A stretch of 64,000 nucleotides of DNA, taken from NCBI GenBank assembly GCA_937894465.1, contig CALCRE010000299.1:3611-67610 (forward strand), in the 5' to 3' direction. A model generated the notes under the pieces. The model saw only the letters and a list, made by a program, of their open reading frames with translations. It did not search any database and was not told the DNA's origin. This DNA is from an uncultured Clostridia bacterium (GTDB taxonomy: Bacteria; Bacillota; Clostridia; JAAYHZ01). This document shows positions 18,043 to 27,356 of this stretch, piece after piece (within the stretch, counting starts at the first letter, position 1; each line of letters begins with the position of its first letter). Both the position numbers and the translations under genes were made by a program.

Positions 18043-18994
18043 TTACGACATTGTTTATTTAGGGAAGAAAGCCGAGGAACTAGGCTTTGTAAGAGACACC
18101 TTAGAAAAGGTAACGAGGCTCGCAGATATTTTGGAATACATAAATATAAATCCAATTCTAAAAGATAGTCTTGCATTAAAGGGTGGGACAGCAATTAATC
18201 TAACGATTTTCAACTTGCCACGTCTTTCTGTTGATATTGATTTGGATTATTTAATCACCAACAGTAGAGAAGAAATGCTTGAAAGCAGAGAAGTCATTAA
18301 TCGTACTATTGATCGCTATATGGTTTTCCAGGGTTATTCAAAAAATCCAAAGACGAAGAATCCTCATAGCTTGGATTCATGGGTCTATGATTACCAAGGA
18401 GCCAGCGGGAATAAAGATAACATCAAGATAGAAATCAATTACTCGCTACGGTCCCATGTACTTGAAGCAGAAGAGAGATCTATCATTACAGAATATTTCT
18501 CAAGTGAGTATAAAGTAAAGTCCCTAGCTCCGCTTGAGATTTATGGCAGCAAGATTAATGCGCTACTTAGTAGAGCAGCAGCAAGGGATTTATATGATAC
18601 AAGAAATATGATACATTTCGGGCTGTTTGATGAATCAGAAGTGGATATGCTAAGAAAGTGCATTGTATTTTATGCAGCCATATCAGCCAGGGATAAAAAC
18701 AATATAAACAAGACTTTTGATGCCACGGCTATTGACTTGATTACAAATCAAAAGATAAAAAGAGAGCTATTTCCAGTAATTAAAAGGAAAGATGATTTTG
18801 AGTTGGCGTCAGCAAGGAAGCTCATTAAAGAGTACATTACTGATTTGATGGTATTAACAAAAGAAGAGAGGGAGTTTCTGGACAAGTTCGAAAGCGGAGA
18901 ATACATTCCTGAACTGTTATTTGAAGATAAGGAGATTCTGGATCGTATCAAGAATCATCCAATGGCTTTATGGAAAACAAGAGAAATGAAATAA
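18035..18994 (+). CDS. AbiEii-type nucleotidyltransferase toxin
   Basis: About 319 residues. The best start is TTG at 18035, 8 bases after GGAGGTGAT; an ATG at 18020 lies upstream of that ribosome binding site. The nucleotidyltransferase motifs are clear: LALKGGTAINL, then RLSVDIDLDYL with the metal-binding Asp pair, and further on VKSLAPLEIYGSKINALLSR and AARDLYDTRNM. The family pairs with AbiEi; related toxins transfer nucleotides to tRNA ends. The C-terminal half is intact and the length is normal. Confidence 0.9.
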   Translation: MSNYDIVYLGKKAEELGFVRDTLEKVTRLADILEYININPILKDSLALKGGTAINLTIFNLPRLSVDIDLDYLITNSREEMLESREVINRTIDRYMVFQGYSKNPKTKNPHSLDSWVYDYQGASGNKDNIKIEINYSLRSHVLEAEERSIITEYFSSEYKVKSLAPLEIYGSKINALLSRAAARDLYDTRNMIHFGLFDESEVDMLRKCIVFYAAISARDKNNINKTFDATAIDLITNQKIKRELFPVIKRKDDFELASARKLIKEYITDLMVLTKEEREFLDKFESGEYIPELLFEDKEILDRIKNHPMALWKTREMK

Positions 18995-19064
18995 TAGTAA
19001 AACCCACCAAGAGAAAATCTAACATCCGAATGAACCCGAAGAGTAAGGCATTAGACATATTTCC

Positions 19065-19460
19065 ATGTCATCCGGAAACCCAAAATATTTACTTGAAACA
19101 GAAGAATTATTAAATGAGCTCCCTGTGTCAGTATTTTTTCTCATAACCCGTTCTCCCTTTCACCCAAATCCAATAGGATTTTCCAATGTTAAACTCAAAA
19201 GTATCGAGTTGTATACCGGCTTAGATCCGGTTCTGCATATTTTAGGAGCAGACCTGATGGGCAACACCCCTATCTATGTCATTAAACCCTATCTTTCTTA
19301 TACCGACAGTCAACCGGATGCAGTGGGGGGATTTTGGCTCCGATTAATTCCCGAGGAACTACGAGAAGCACTCCTGTGCGTTCTCGCTCAAGACCATATA
19401 CCTTCTTATCAAGATGATCCAAACCGTATCTATGGCTTTGAATTCGGAGGTCTAAAATAA
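19065..19460 (+). pseudogene. TrmO/TsaA tRNA methyltransferase, C-terminal fragment
   Basis: 131 codons carry TRSPFHPNPIGFSNVKL, GLDPVLHILGADLMGNTPIY, IKPYLSYTDSQPDA and a C-terminal RIYGFEFGGL, the second half of TrmO, which N6-methylates t6A37 in some tRNAs. The N-terminal part with the first SAM-binding segments is not found upstream, where only 70 bases separate it from the AbiE toxin gene. It is most likely a 5'-truncated relic; the ATG used is arbitrary. Confidence 0.75.
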
Positions 19461-19602
19461 AACAGATGCAAGAGTCTGTTTGGATTATGTTCGTAAGATT
19501 TGAATCAATCAAGTTTCAATGTCTGTTTTACCTGTAACAGTTTGTGCTCTGTTAACATAACATGGTAATATAATTAAACCTTTACACACGGAGGTAATAT
19601 CC

Positions 19603-20532
19603 ATGCTCTTGAACATAGAATTTGTAAAGCAGTCTTTGGGTGTACATTTATTTTTTGCAAGAATCATGAAAGAACACTCGTTTTTTCTTCAAACGTCTTT
19701 TACACCACGAGATGATAGCTATACTCGGAAAGCGGATGCTTTTCGAATGGAATTTGACAGGCTCCTAGGAGAAGCTATCACGCTTTCTAACGGCGTCGTT
19801 AATCCTGAGGTTCTGCAATCCGGTGAGGTCATAACACCTTATACTTTAAACGCAGAAATGGTAACCGTATATTATACGGGCGTACAGATACCGACGCAAC
19901 TGACGCAAGCAGAAGCAGGACTAACCGGCGGTGATATGATAACGCCTAGCCCTATGCTAGAACGACGTGTATATACATTAAACCAAAGGGCGATCAATGC
20001 AACTGCTTCGCTAATACAGTTTAAAACAAATATTTTATCTAATGTTTCAAACTGCAAGATGTTTACATTCAATTATCCGTTATTGATTATACACATTATT
20101 CGTGAGGCGGAGTTATATCTAATGCAGCTTAGAAGACTACAAAACGGGGAAGAGGTAAATCTGGAAAGAGAGGCCCACGATCTGGAGTTTTTCTGGAACA
20201 GGCAAATGGCGGAGCATGCCAAGTTTATTCGAGGATTGCTTGACCCAACAGAGGACAATTTGATCACTCTAGCTAATAATTTTGGAAATGAGTTTGACTT
20301 ATTGACAGCAGAAGCACAAGCAGCAATGGATGAGACTGTTCCCTCGGCTAGTGTTACTGACGAGAGCTTAAGAGCGACGGAAGATTTACGGAACTTCAAA
20401 GAACAAGGAACGAAAGGTATTCTTGCATGCGAAATAAAATCAATCATCATTCCACTGCTTGGCGATCATGTTTTACGTGAAGCGAATCATTATATACGGT
20501 TGCTGAAAATGTTTGAAAGGATCGGAAGCTGA
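19603..20532 (+). CDS. DUF2935 helical protein (predicted metal-binding)
   Basis: A 309-residue all-helical protein preceded by CGGAGG. It contains repeated His/Glu motifs of the DUF2935 family: MKEHSFFL near the N-terminus, MAEHAKFIRGLLDPTE in the middle and GDHVLREANHYIRLL at the end. The pattern of two four-helix units with EHxxF and DHxxREA suggests a di-iron or other metal site, though no function has been established in the family as I know it. It has its own terminator and no operon partners. Confidence 0.85.
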   Translation: MLLNIEFVKQSLGVHLFFARIMKEHSFFLQTSFTPRDDSYTRKADAFRMEFDRLLGEAITLSNGVVNPEVLQSGEVITPYTLNAEMVTVYYTGVQIPTQLTQAEAGLTGGDMITPSPMLERRVYTLNQRAINATASLIQFKTNILSNVSNCKMFTFNYPLLIIHIIREAELYLMQLRRLQNGEEVNLEREAHDLEFFWNRQMAEHAKFIRGLLDPTEDNLITLANNFGNEFDLLTAEAQAAMDETVPSASVTDESLRATEDLRNFKEQGTKGILACEIKSIIIPLLGDHVLREANHYIRLLKMFERIGS

Positions 20533-20597
20533 TAAAACCTATTGTGACCGATAGAAACATGAACTGCTGTGATAATTGAATACCGGTTAAAATGTTC

Positions 20598-20628
20598 CCC
20601 CTTTAAGGATACCATTAAAGGGGTTTTT
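20598..20628 (+). terminator. Intrinsic terminator of the DUF2935 gene
   Basis: CCCCTTTAA-GGATACCA-TTAAAGGGG followed by TTTTT on the plus strand. It also lies just past the end of csrA on the other strand and may stop both transcripts. Confidence 0.88.
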
Positions 20629-20680
20629 GTATTACTAAATATGTTTTACGAAGCCCTCCAAGATTTTATCTGTAAGCTGC

Positions 20681-20914
20681 TTACTCTTCTATCGGATCAG
20701 GTTCTTTTGCCGTGTATAAGGCTGCTAAAGAAGATTCTATTGCTTCCAGGTTGGTCTGCTTGGTTTGTTCTAGGAGCTCTCCTCGGATGATGGTTTGGGA
20801 TTTAGGGGCATCGATGCCGATGCTTACTTTATCATCCCCTATGTCTAGCAAGGTGATTTTTATGTTGTCTCCAATCAGGATATATTCATCTTTTTTTCTA
20901 GACAGTACAAGCAT
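20681..20914 (-). CDS. csrA: Carbon storage regulator CsrA
   Basis: A 77-residue RNA-binding dimer; start MLVLSRKKDEY. The conserved core (VLSRKKDEYILIGDNI, ITLLDIGDDKVSIGIDAP) is present, with a somewhat long acidic tail. CsrA binds GGA motifs in mRNA leaders; the flagellin leader in this window carries suitable sites. It overlaps the end of fliW by 17 bases, and FliW is its known protein antagonist in Gram-positives. Last gene of the large flagellar operon. Confidence 0.96.
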   Translation of the reverse strand: MLVLSRKKDEYILIGDNIKITLLDIGDDKVSIGIDAPKSQTIIRGELLEQTKQTNLEAIESSLAALYTAKEPDPIEE

Positions 20915-21356
20915 GGGATTGGCCACCTTTCTTTTTGAGCTTTAAGTAGGTTTCATATAGAGGTTCTCTGATTGAATAGTTGCTGTTGTCGGGTATGACT
21001 TGCTTTCCAACTAGTTCCTTGGTGTTGATAACAATGGGAGCGGCCATGTTTACGGTCATCTTAGTAATATCTTTGGAGATGACTGCTACATTTAGTATCA
21101 AAAGGTCTTTTTTATTTTGGGTGCACAATGCTTCCATGTCGCCTTCACTGATAGGTAGTTCATACTCTTTATAGATGTCAAAGGGGTTGACAACCGGTAA
21201 CAGACAGTCCGGTCGGTTTACCGATTGAAGGATGTAGAAGGGGTAAAGGTCGGGAGGTGTCAGAAAAACAAATTCTTTTGTTTCTTCCAACCCCGGTATC
21301 CCGTTATAGAAGGTAATGATCTTTTCTTCACTTTTCTTTATTTCACAAGTGCTCAT
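20898..21356 (-). CDS. fliW: Flagellar assembly factor FliW
   Basis: A 152-residue protein starting at MSTCEIKKSEEK, 5 bases after GGAGG. Family motifs include FYNGIPGLEETKEFVFL, YILQSVNRPDCLLPVVNPF and AAPIVINTKELVGKQVI. FliW binds either flagellin or CsrA. When flagellin is exported FliW is freed and sequesters CsrA, allowing flagellin translation. The fliW-csrA order and the CsrA sites on the flagellin leader fit this switch exactly. Confidence 0.96.
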   Translation of the reverse strand: MSTCEIKKSEEKIITFYNGIPGLEETKEFVFLTPPDLYPFYILQSVNRPDCLLPVVNPFDIYKEYELPISEGDMEALCTQNKKDLLILNVAVISKDITKMTVNMAAPIVINTKELVGKQVIPDNSNYSIREPLYETYLKLKKKGGQSHACTV

Positions 21357-21370
21357 GGTTTCCTCCATCT

Positions 21371-21943
21371 TTATATCTTTTTATCTACTTTCAGTCCCTT
21401 TTTGTTTTCCTTAACAGATATTTCTATGGAAGGCTTGTTCTTCACATAGATTTTTATACTATGGGGATGAACAATGATTTTAGGTTTGTGTTCAATGTAC
21501 CAATCCATTTTCAATTCCTGTTCTGACCATTCCAATTCAAATTGTCCTTCATCCCATTCAATTTTGTTTTGTGGTGGTATTCCCACATTGATCTCCACAT
21601 TGTCTTGGGAATTCTGTATGGCAAGCTCCGGTATAGGGTTCCCTTTGTTTTCAATCCGCATCAAAGCATCCCCCTCAGATGCAATCCGGCCTATTGCTTC
21701 TAAGGTCATCTCTCTGGCTTTTTGAAACCGCTCTAAAGAGAAAGCCATATTTGTCAACCGGCCGGATGACACCAAATGGTTTTCTTGAATCATTTTAAAC
21801 TTGGGCAGTCTTTTATGTATTTTAAATTGTGCCTTGTTTTGTATGATCTTAAGATGCGGTCTTGGATTTTGAATTTCAAACCGTGCTCTTTGGGTCTCAA
21901 TGCCAATTGAAGCCATGGTTTGTTTGATTTGTACGGAATACAC
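21371..21943 (-). CDS. YviE-like flagellar operon protein (DUF6470)
   Basis: A 190-residue protein starting with GTG behind AAGGTGAG. It has repeated RPHLKIIQNKAQFKI-type beta segments and a C-terminal KPKIIVHPHSIKIYVKNKP. It matches DUF6470, named YviE in B. subtilis, where it also lies between flgL and fliW. Function unknown; not predicted to be secreted. It begins 12 bases after flgL. Confidence 0.85.
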   Translation of the reverse strand: MYSVQIKQTMASIGIETQRARFEIQNPRPHLKIIQNKAQFKIHKRLPKFKMIQENHLVSSGRLTNMAFSLERFQKAREMTLEAIGRIASEGDALMRIENKGNPIPELAIQNSQDNVEINVGIPPQNKIEWDEGQFELEWSEQELKMDWYIEHKPKIIVHPHSIKIYVKNKPSIEISVKENKKGLKVDKKI

Positions 21944-21955
21944 CTATCTCACCTT

Positions 21956-22879
21956 CTATCTTAAAAAGTCCATCAAGGAAGGCTGTATCACTCTTGCACC
22001 GACGGACAAAGCCGTTCTGTAGACGGCTTCTTGCATTTTAAACTGTGTGATCACTTCGGCCTGGTCAATATCTTCCACCCTTGATTGGATCCCTTTATAA
22101 TTAATCAAATCATTTTCATAACGGGCAATGAGATGATCAAGGCGGTTGGACTTTCCCCCTATTTCGGATACCAATGACAAAATATGTTCTTTTGCATCGT
22201 TGAGTTTTGTAATATAGTCGGTAACAGGAAGGTCATTATCCAAACGTTTTTTTAATTCATCTAACTGATTGAGGATGTTATCCGCACCGAATCCCACCAC
22301 TTCCAAACCGTTCATACTGATTTCCATTTCAATGCCTTTTCCCAGTTTGTAAGATACCCCTTGATCTTTTAAGCCTGAAAGGATACCGGTATCTCCTAAC
22401 AATATATTTTCTCCATTGTACAAAATTTCTCCGTCTGCTTGGGTAAAAGGAGTGTTTGCCGTGTTATTACCACCAAATATGTATTTGTTGGAGCATGTGG
22501 TGTTCAATGTCTGTATGCATTGCTCCTTTATTTGCTCTATTTCCACTGCGATGGCTTGTCTTTCGGAAGGGCTTTTGGTTGCATTTGACGAGTCAATGAC
22601 CAATTCATATGCACGGGTGATGTAATTCCCCAGATCCATTAAAGCAGTCTCGGTAAATGTCATCATGGAATTAGCATCAAGAGCATTTTTCTTGTATTGG
22701 CTGATTCTCTCCAAGCTGTTTCTTGCCTGTAGGCTTTGGGTAACCCCTACAGGATCGTCTGAAAGCTTGGTAATCCTACTGTTTGTGGCCATCTGTATCT
22801 GGTACTTATTCATTTTTATCATATTTTGATTTAAGTTCTTCAGCATGTTTTGAGACATCATTGAATTGGTAATTCGCAT
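21956..22879 (-). CDS. flgL: Flagellar hook-filament junction protein FlgL (HAP3)
   Basis: A 307-residue flagellin-related protein. The N-terminus (MRITNSMMSQNMLKNLN, SRITKLSDDPVGVTQSL) and C-terminal helix (AEVITQFKMQEAVYRTALSVG) are characteristic, and TCSNKYIFGGNNT is the FlgL middle signature. It joins the hook to the filament together with FlgK, which precedes it by 20 bases. Confidence 0.95.
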   Translation of the reverse strand: MRITNSMMSQNMLKNLNQNMIKMNKYQIQMATNSRITKLSDDPVGVTQSLQARNSLERISQYKKNALDANSMMTFTETALMDLGNYITRAYELVIDSSNATKSPSERQAIAVEIEQIKEQCIQTLNTTCSNKYIFGGNNTANTPFTQADGEILYNGENILLGDTGILSGLKDQGVSYKLGKGIEMEISMNGLEVVGFGADNILNQLDELKKRLDNDLPVTDYITKLNDAKEHILSLVSEIGGKSNRLDHLIARYENDLINYKGIQSRVEDIDQAEVITQFKMQEAVYRTALSVGARVIQPSLMDFLR

Positions 22880-22899
22880 GGTTAAGTTCCCTCCTTTGA

Positions 22900-24267
22900 T
22901 TATCTTCCTACCAAGCCGGTTTTATTAATCAAATAATCCAACATTTCATCCATTGCGGTGATCATTCTTGAAGACGCTTGGTATGACTTTTCATACTTGA
23001 TCATATTGGCCATTTCCTCGTCCAAAGATACACCGGATATCGATTCTCTCCTGTATTCTATATTCGATAACAAATAGCCTCTGTTGGTCGACATATTGTT
23101 TGCATAGGATGTTTCCACACCCAGCTCTGAAGCAAAGCTTCTTAAAAACGCTTCGAAGTCACCCTTTGTATCATCATCCCTTAATGCCAACAAGGCCAGT
23201 ATGTTTTCGTTATTCCCGGTGTTCTCCCCAGCTTCAACTTTCCCGGAGGATCCGGCAATGTAGTTGACATTGGTCAACAAGGGATTAATCCTTATATTGG
23301 ATGCCTTGGTGCAGGTATCATCAAAAAAGTTGATTCCGGTTTGAGACTCAATATTTTCCTCGGTATTCGGGTAAGTCCATCCTGCTTTGTGCACTGCATT
23401 GAATTCTGTCACCAATTTTTGTGCAAAATCGTCTAACAGGTTTAGAAAATAGGGGATTCCTTTTTGTTGATCCGTCGCTCCTGTGATCATATCCACATGA
23501 CCTTTCAACTTACCGGATAAAAACGGTGGCATTTGGTCTGGGTCCGGTAAAAGAACTTGTTGTGCCGAGTTGCTTCGGTCGTTTACAAGCACTTCGGAAA
23601 AGGTAACATCCACATACTCTGAAAGTTGGTCCATAAAAACATCTCTTTTATCCCTTAAGTCATTGGCGTTTTGACCGCTTAATTCATATCTTGCTATTTG
23701 CTCATTTAATGATTCGATATTTTTTATGGTTTCATTGACCTGCTTCACCGATTGAGCAAGTTGAAATTCCTGATCCTTTAGCGCTTTTTGCAATTGGTTA
23801 CTCGTATAATTCAAGGTTTCTGTCAAGCTGATGGCTTGTTGCATAAAGCTTGTCCTTACATCTTTACTGCCGACATTTTTAGAAAGCTCCTCTAGTCCGT
23901 TAAAGAACAGATTCAACGCATGGCTGATGCCGGTATCAGAAGGCTCTTTGAATATGTCTTCCATATAGGATAGGGCTTCGGATTTGACATTCCATTCTCC
24001 TGTTGATGAATTCTCTTCTCTAAATTGTCTATCCAAAAAATCGTTTCGTATACGTTCAATGGTTTGAATGTCCACACCTTCACCGATTCTATTTGAATAG
24101 TCGGCAAGAAGTGACGAGCTCATCCCCGGCTCTATGGAAGAGCCGATGACTCTTTGCCTCGTATATCCTTTTGTATCGGCATTGGCTACATTGTGTGCCG
24201 TCACATTCAATGCCGCTTGGTTAAAAAACAATCCTTTTTTTGATATTTCAAATCCAAAAAATGTCAT
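22900..24267 (-). CDS. flgK: Flagellar hook-associated protein FlgK (HAP1)
   Basis: A 455-residue protein; the start MTFFGFEISKKGLFFNQ is chosen, an upstream in-frame ATG adding 20 unlikely residues. The rod/hook N-terminal motif ALNVTAHNVANADTKGYTRQR and C-terminal MIKYEKSYQASSRMITAMDEML are clear. It forms the hook-filament junction. The FlgN chaperone gene lies just upstream and FlgL just downstream, as in other Firmicutes. Confidence 0.95.
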   Translation of the reverse strand: MTFFGFEISKKGLFFNQAALNVTAHNVANADTKGYTRQRVIGSSIEPGMSSSLLADYSNRIGEGVDIQTIERIRNDFLDRQFREENSSTGEWNVKSEALSYMEDIFKEPSDTGISHALNLFFNGLEELSKNVGSKDVRTSFMQQAISLTETLNYTSNQLQKALKDQEFQLAQSVKQVNETIKNIESLNEQIARYELSGQNANDLRDKRDVFMDQLSEYVDVTFSEVLVNDRSNSAQQVLLPDPDQMPPFLSGKLKGHVDMITGATDQQKGIPYFLNLLDDFAQKLVTEFNAVHKAGWTYPNTEENIESQTGINFFDDTCTKASNIRINPLLTNVNYIAGSSGKVEAGENTGNNENILALLALRDDDTKGDFEAFLRSFASELGVETSYANNMSTNRGYLLSNIEYRRESISGVSLDEEMANMIKYEKSYQASSRMITAMDEMLDYLINKTGLVGR

Positions 24268-24289
24268 ATATACTCCTAAAGTTTGCTTA

Positions 24290-24784
24290 TTATACGGTTG
24301 TATCAATAATGTTCCGCTTTTGCACAAGGGCTCGGTCTCCCGAATGATTATAAGTATCCTGCTCCGTCTCTCCCATCACGATTTTGTTGACCACCTCGTT
24401 GATGTATTTAAGGTTGTTGTTTAGTAATTTGCTGTTAAGATCATTCAAATCCTTTTGTTTTTTCAAAACGCTTTGAAGTTCTTTCACATGTAAAGAAAGC
24501 TTATCTTGAAGTTCGGGAGGGGTTTGAGCTAGAACTTGTTTTATATCAATGGTTGTTGGATCCAATTTCAAATTGTGAGCAATGCTCACACAAAGGTCTT
24601 CCCTTGTTTTTTCGCACTCTTCCAACTCCTCTAACCAAGTTTGCTCTTGCTTTACAATATAGTCCAACTCTTTTACATCGTTATGTATGATCACTTGGGT
24701 CTTTTTTTCAGAAAGCTCAAGCATAAATATATGCAGATTCTTTTGCTTTTCCAACACATCGATTAATTGCTCTATGTAATTCAT
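24290..24784 (-). CDS. flgN: Flagellar export chaperone FlgN
   Basis: A 164-residue helical, coiled-coil protein beginning MNYIEQLIDVLEKQKNLHIF. Sequence conservation of FlgN is low, but the long amphipathic helices, size and position between flgM and flgK are diagnostic. It binds the C-termini of FlgK and FlgL in the cytoplasm before export. Confidence 0.85.
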   Translation of the reverse strand: MNYIEQLIDVLEKQKNLHIFMLELSEKKTQVIIHNDVKELDYIVKQEQTWLEELEECEKTREDLCVSIAHNLKLDPTTIDIKQVLAQTPPELQDKLSLHVKELQSVLKKQKDLNDLNSKLLNNNLKYINEVVNKIVMGETEQDTYNHSGDRALVQKRNIIDTTV

Positions 24785-24797
24785 TGAAAAGACCCCT

Positions 24798-25076
24798 TTA
24801 CTTTTGAACTTTCTTGCTGTTTCTTATCATGCTATCTGCAACATCCATACTGTCAACCTTATATGTTCCGTTCTCCACCGCCTTTTTTATTTGTGAAACC
24901 TTCTCCGGCCTTATGTCACCGGATGCTTTAGCGGCTTTTACTGCAGTCATATAGGCCTTTGCTTCTTCCGAAAGCTCCAGTCGATCTTGTTGTTGAATTT
25001 CCGGTTGCCTTTTTTCACTTGCAGTTACTTTATATTTTGCTATATAATCCGCCGGTTTGATCGGGTTAATCTTCAT
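24798..25076 (-). CDS. flgM: Anti-sigma-D factor FlgM
   Basis: A 92-residue protein with a flexible N-terminus and the conserved C-terminal sigma-binding segment: DRLELSEEAKAYM, then IRPEKVSQIKKAVENGTYKVD. FlgM holds SigD inactive until the hook is finished and FlgM is exported. It sits 4 bases after the preceding rod protein gene, in the same operon as sigD. Confidence 0.93.
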   Translation of the reverse strand: MKINPIKPADYIAKYKVTASEKRQPEIQQQDRLELSEEAKAYMTAVKAAKASGDIRPEKVSQIKKAVENGTYKVDSMDVADSMIRNSKKVQK

Positions 25077-25079
25077 ATA

Positions 25080-25793
25080 TTACCGCCTTATATTATTAGC
25101 CAAGCCTTCCATCTCATCTGCCGTGGTGATGGCTCTGGCCGCTGTTTGATACGCTCTTTGAATTCGTATCATCCTTGTTAACTGATCCGTTACACTGACA
25201 TTGGAGCTTTCCAAATATCCTTGCTTTACGATAGAGGTTGCTCCGTCTTGAGCCTGCCCGGAACTTTCTGTTGTTTCATAGTAATTACTACCTAGTGAAG
25301 ACAGACCTTGAGGATTGACAAAATTGAACACCCCCGGCATTCTGCTGATATTCTCTCCGTCATACACTACAATACGGTTCCTGTTTTGATCCAATACATA
25401 ATATCCTTCTTTCGTAACCAAATACGGGGTATTATCTATTATCCCTATATTAAAGTTTCCGTCTCGGGTATAGAATATTTCTTCATTGGAATCCACTGCA
25501 AAGAACCCTTCCCCTTCAAGGGCAAAATCAGTTTTGATATCCGTTTGTTCAAAAGACCCTTGTGTAAAAGCTGTCTTTATATCCCCCACCAGCACACCAT
25601 GACCTTGTTGCAAATTGTTCTGTTCCGATTCTTGTACCGGTGTTTCCATGGTGCGGTACAAGGCATCTTTAAAGCCTACCGTCTTGCCTTTAAATCCGGT
25701 TGTGTTGACATTGGATATATTATCAGCCAATTGGTCCATATTCTTTTGATGTGCCGTCATGGCAGAGACGGCAGTGTATAACGATTGGATCAT
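25080..25793 (-). CDS. flhP: FlgG-type flagellar distal rod protein (FlhP-like)
   Basis: A 237-residue rod/hook-basal-body protein. The N-terminal signature MIQSLYTAVSAMTAHQKN, DNISNVNTTGFKG and C-terminal SSNVSVTDQLTRMIRIQRAYQTAARA are standard, with EGEGFFAVD in the middle. Two tandem genes of this type follow sigD, corresponding to flhO-flhP in B. subtilis. The exact FlgF/FlgG naming of each copy cannot be settled by eye. Confidence 0.9.
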   Translation of the reverse strand: MIQSLYTAVSAMTAHQKNMDQLADNISNVNTTGFKGKTVGFKDALYRTMETPVQESEQNNLQQGHGVLVGDIKTAFTQGSFEQTDIKTDFALEGEGFFAVDSNEEIFYTRDGNFNIGIIDNTPYLVTKEGYYVLDQNRNRIVVYDGENISRMPGVFNFVNPQGLSSLGSNYYETTESSGQAQDGATSIVKQGYLESSNVSVTDQLTRMIRIQRAYQTAARAITTADEMEGLANNIRR

Positions 25794-25804
25794 ATAATAA
25801 TTCC

Positions 25805-26509
25805 TTAAACCCTTCCTATGTCTTTGACAGCTAAGCCTAAACTCTCATCAATGATAGACGCTATTTTTTGATTGGTTTCAAAAGCCCTTGTTATTTCCAT
25901 CATGTCGGTCATTTGTCTTACCAAATCCACATTGGATCCTTCCAAAAAACCTCGCCTTATTTTCCCCCCTGCCATAACCGGTTCTGCACCTTCTAAGCCC
26001 TCATACAAGTTGTCTCCGACTTTTCTTACATACTCCGGGTTTGTAAAGTTTGTCAATTGGATCAAGTCTACATAAAATTCAACCGAGGTTAAATAAATGG
26101 GTTCTCCGTTCATCCCTAAAACCGGATATCCCGAGCCGGTCACCAATTGCATATTTTCATCCGTTTGAAACGATCCGTCCCGTGTGTATCGGACCCCTTC
26201 CGGAGTATTAACAGCAAAAAAGCCTTCTCCTTGTATAGCAAAATCGGTCAATCGATCTGTTTGTTCCAATGCACCTTGAACAAAGTCAGTAAACACCTCA
26301 TCCACATGGACTCCATTGTTGACAGACCCAACATTCTCATAACCCGCATCATCCGATCTTGATATCAATATTTCGGCAAAAGATTTTACCAAGAGTTTAT
26401 CTTGCTTGAACCCGGTTGTTTCAACATTGGCCATGTTGTTTACCGTTACATCCAGCCTTTTTCTTTGTGTTATCATGCCGGTTCCGGCTGTATACAATCC
26501 TCTTATCAT
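25805..26509 (-). CDS. flhO: FlgF/FlgG-type flagellar rod protein (FlhO-like)
   Basis: A 234-residue relative of the next gene downstream, with MIRGLYTAGTGMITQRKRL, NNMANVETTGFKQD, QGEGFFAVNTPEG and C-terminal SNVDLVRQMTDMMEITRAFETNQK. Probably a proximal/distal rod subunit. It starts about 50 bases after sigD and ends 11 bases before flhP. Confidence 0.9.
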   Translation of the reverse strand: MIRGLYTAGTGMITQRKRLDVTVNNMANVETTGFKQDKLLVKSFAEILISRSDDAGYENVGSVNNGVHVDEVFTDFVQGALEQTDRLTDFAIQGEGFFAVNTPEGVRYTRDGSFQTDENMQLVTGSGYPVLGMNGEPIYLTSVEFYVDLIQLTNFTNPEYVRKVGDNLYEGLEGAEPVMAGGKIRRGFLEGSNVDLVRQMTDMMEITRAFETNQKIASIIDESLGLAVKDIGRV

Positions 26510-26559
26510 TTTAATTTCCCCCCGTTATATTACTTATATCGCCTCAAAACTGAAAACCT

Positions 26560-27330
26560 TTAGGCATCTATAAAACTTTTCAGTTTGCTCCTTAATTGAA
26601 ACAATGCCTGGGAATGAATTTGGGAAACCCTCGACTCACTGACACCCAATACAACTCCAATCTCTTTTAATGTCAGTTCCTCGTAGTAGTATAGTGTGAT
26701 CACCAACCTTTCCCTGTCTGACAACAAGTCTATGCCCTCTGCAAGAGAGTGTTTCAATTCGTTATGTACAAGGCTTGCACCGGGCATTGACTCTTCATCA
26801 TCGGATGCCGGTTCCAATCCGGTGTTTTCCAATACTTCGTCAAGGTTTAAAATATTATAGGTGTATGAATCGTCCAATATCTTTCGCAGCTGCTTTTTAT
26901 CCAAACTTAAGTGTTTGCAAACTTCCTCTTCCGTGGCAGGCTTTCCGGTTTGTGTTTGGATGGTTTCATAAGCCGATTCCACCCTTTTGATCTTGCTCCT
27001 TACATTTACAGGCAAGAAATCTTGCCTTCGAAGAAAGTCAATGATCTCTCCTTTGATTCGATAAGTTGCATAGGTTTCGAAAGAGGTTTCCTTCTCCATA
27101 TCATACTTTGCCACCGCATCCATCAGCCCCATGACTCCACAGCTCATCAAGTCATCTGTTTCCACAAACTTTCCGTAACTTTGCACCATCTTAAACGATA
27201 TTTTCTTAACAAGATGAATGTAGTGTTCCACCAAGGCATTTCGATCCGTAAGGTCCTTTTTCTTTTGATACCTCTTCCACAATTCATCGACATCCGTTTT
27301 CGTTTCAAACATACAATCCGTTCCTTTCAT
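26560..27330 (-). CDS. sigD: RNA polymerase sigma-28 factor SigD/FliA
   Basis: A 256-residue sigma-70 family factor with regions 2 (DLMSCGVMGLMDAVAKYD, YRIKGEIIDFLRRQDF), 3 (RSKIKRVESAYETIQ) and 4 (LSDRERLVITLYYYEELTLKEIG then SESRVSQIHSQAL). It directs late flagellar transcription, including the flagellin promoter found here. Unusually it follows flhA directly, without flhF, flhG or che genes in between. Two in-frame ATG codons are possible (27330 or 27312). Confidence 0.95.
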   Translation of the reverse strand: MKGTDCMFETKTDVDELWKRYQKKKDLTDRNALVEHYIHLVKKISFKMVQSYGKFVETDDLMSCGVMGLMDAVAKYDMEKETSFETYATYRIKGEIIDFLRRQDFLPVNVRSKIKRVESAYETIQTQTGKPATEEEVCKHLSLDKKQLRKILDDSYTYNILNLDEVLENTGLEPASDDEESMPGASLVHNELKHSLAEGIDLLSDRERLVITLYYYEELTLKEIGVVLGVSESRVSQIHSQALFQLRSKLKSFIDA

Positions 27331-27356
27331 CTATTCATCCCTTGTGTAAAACTAAT

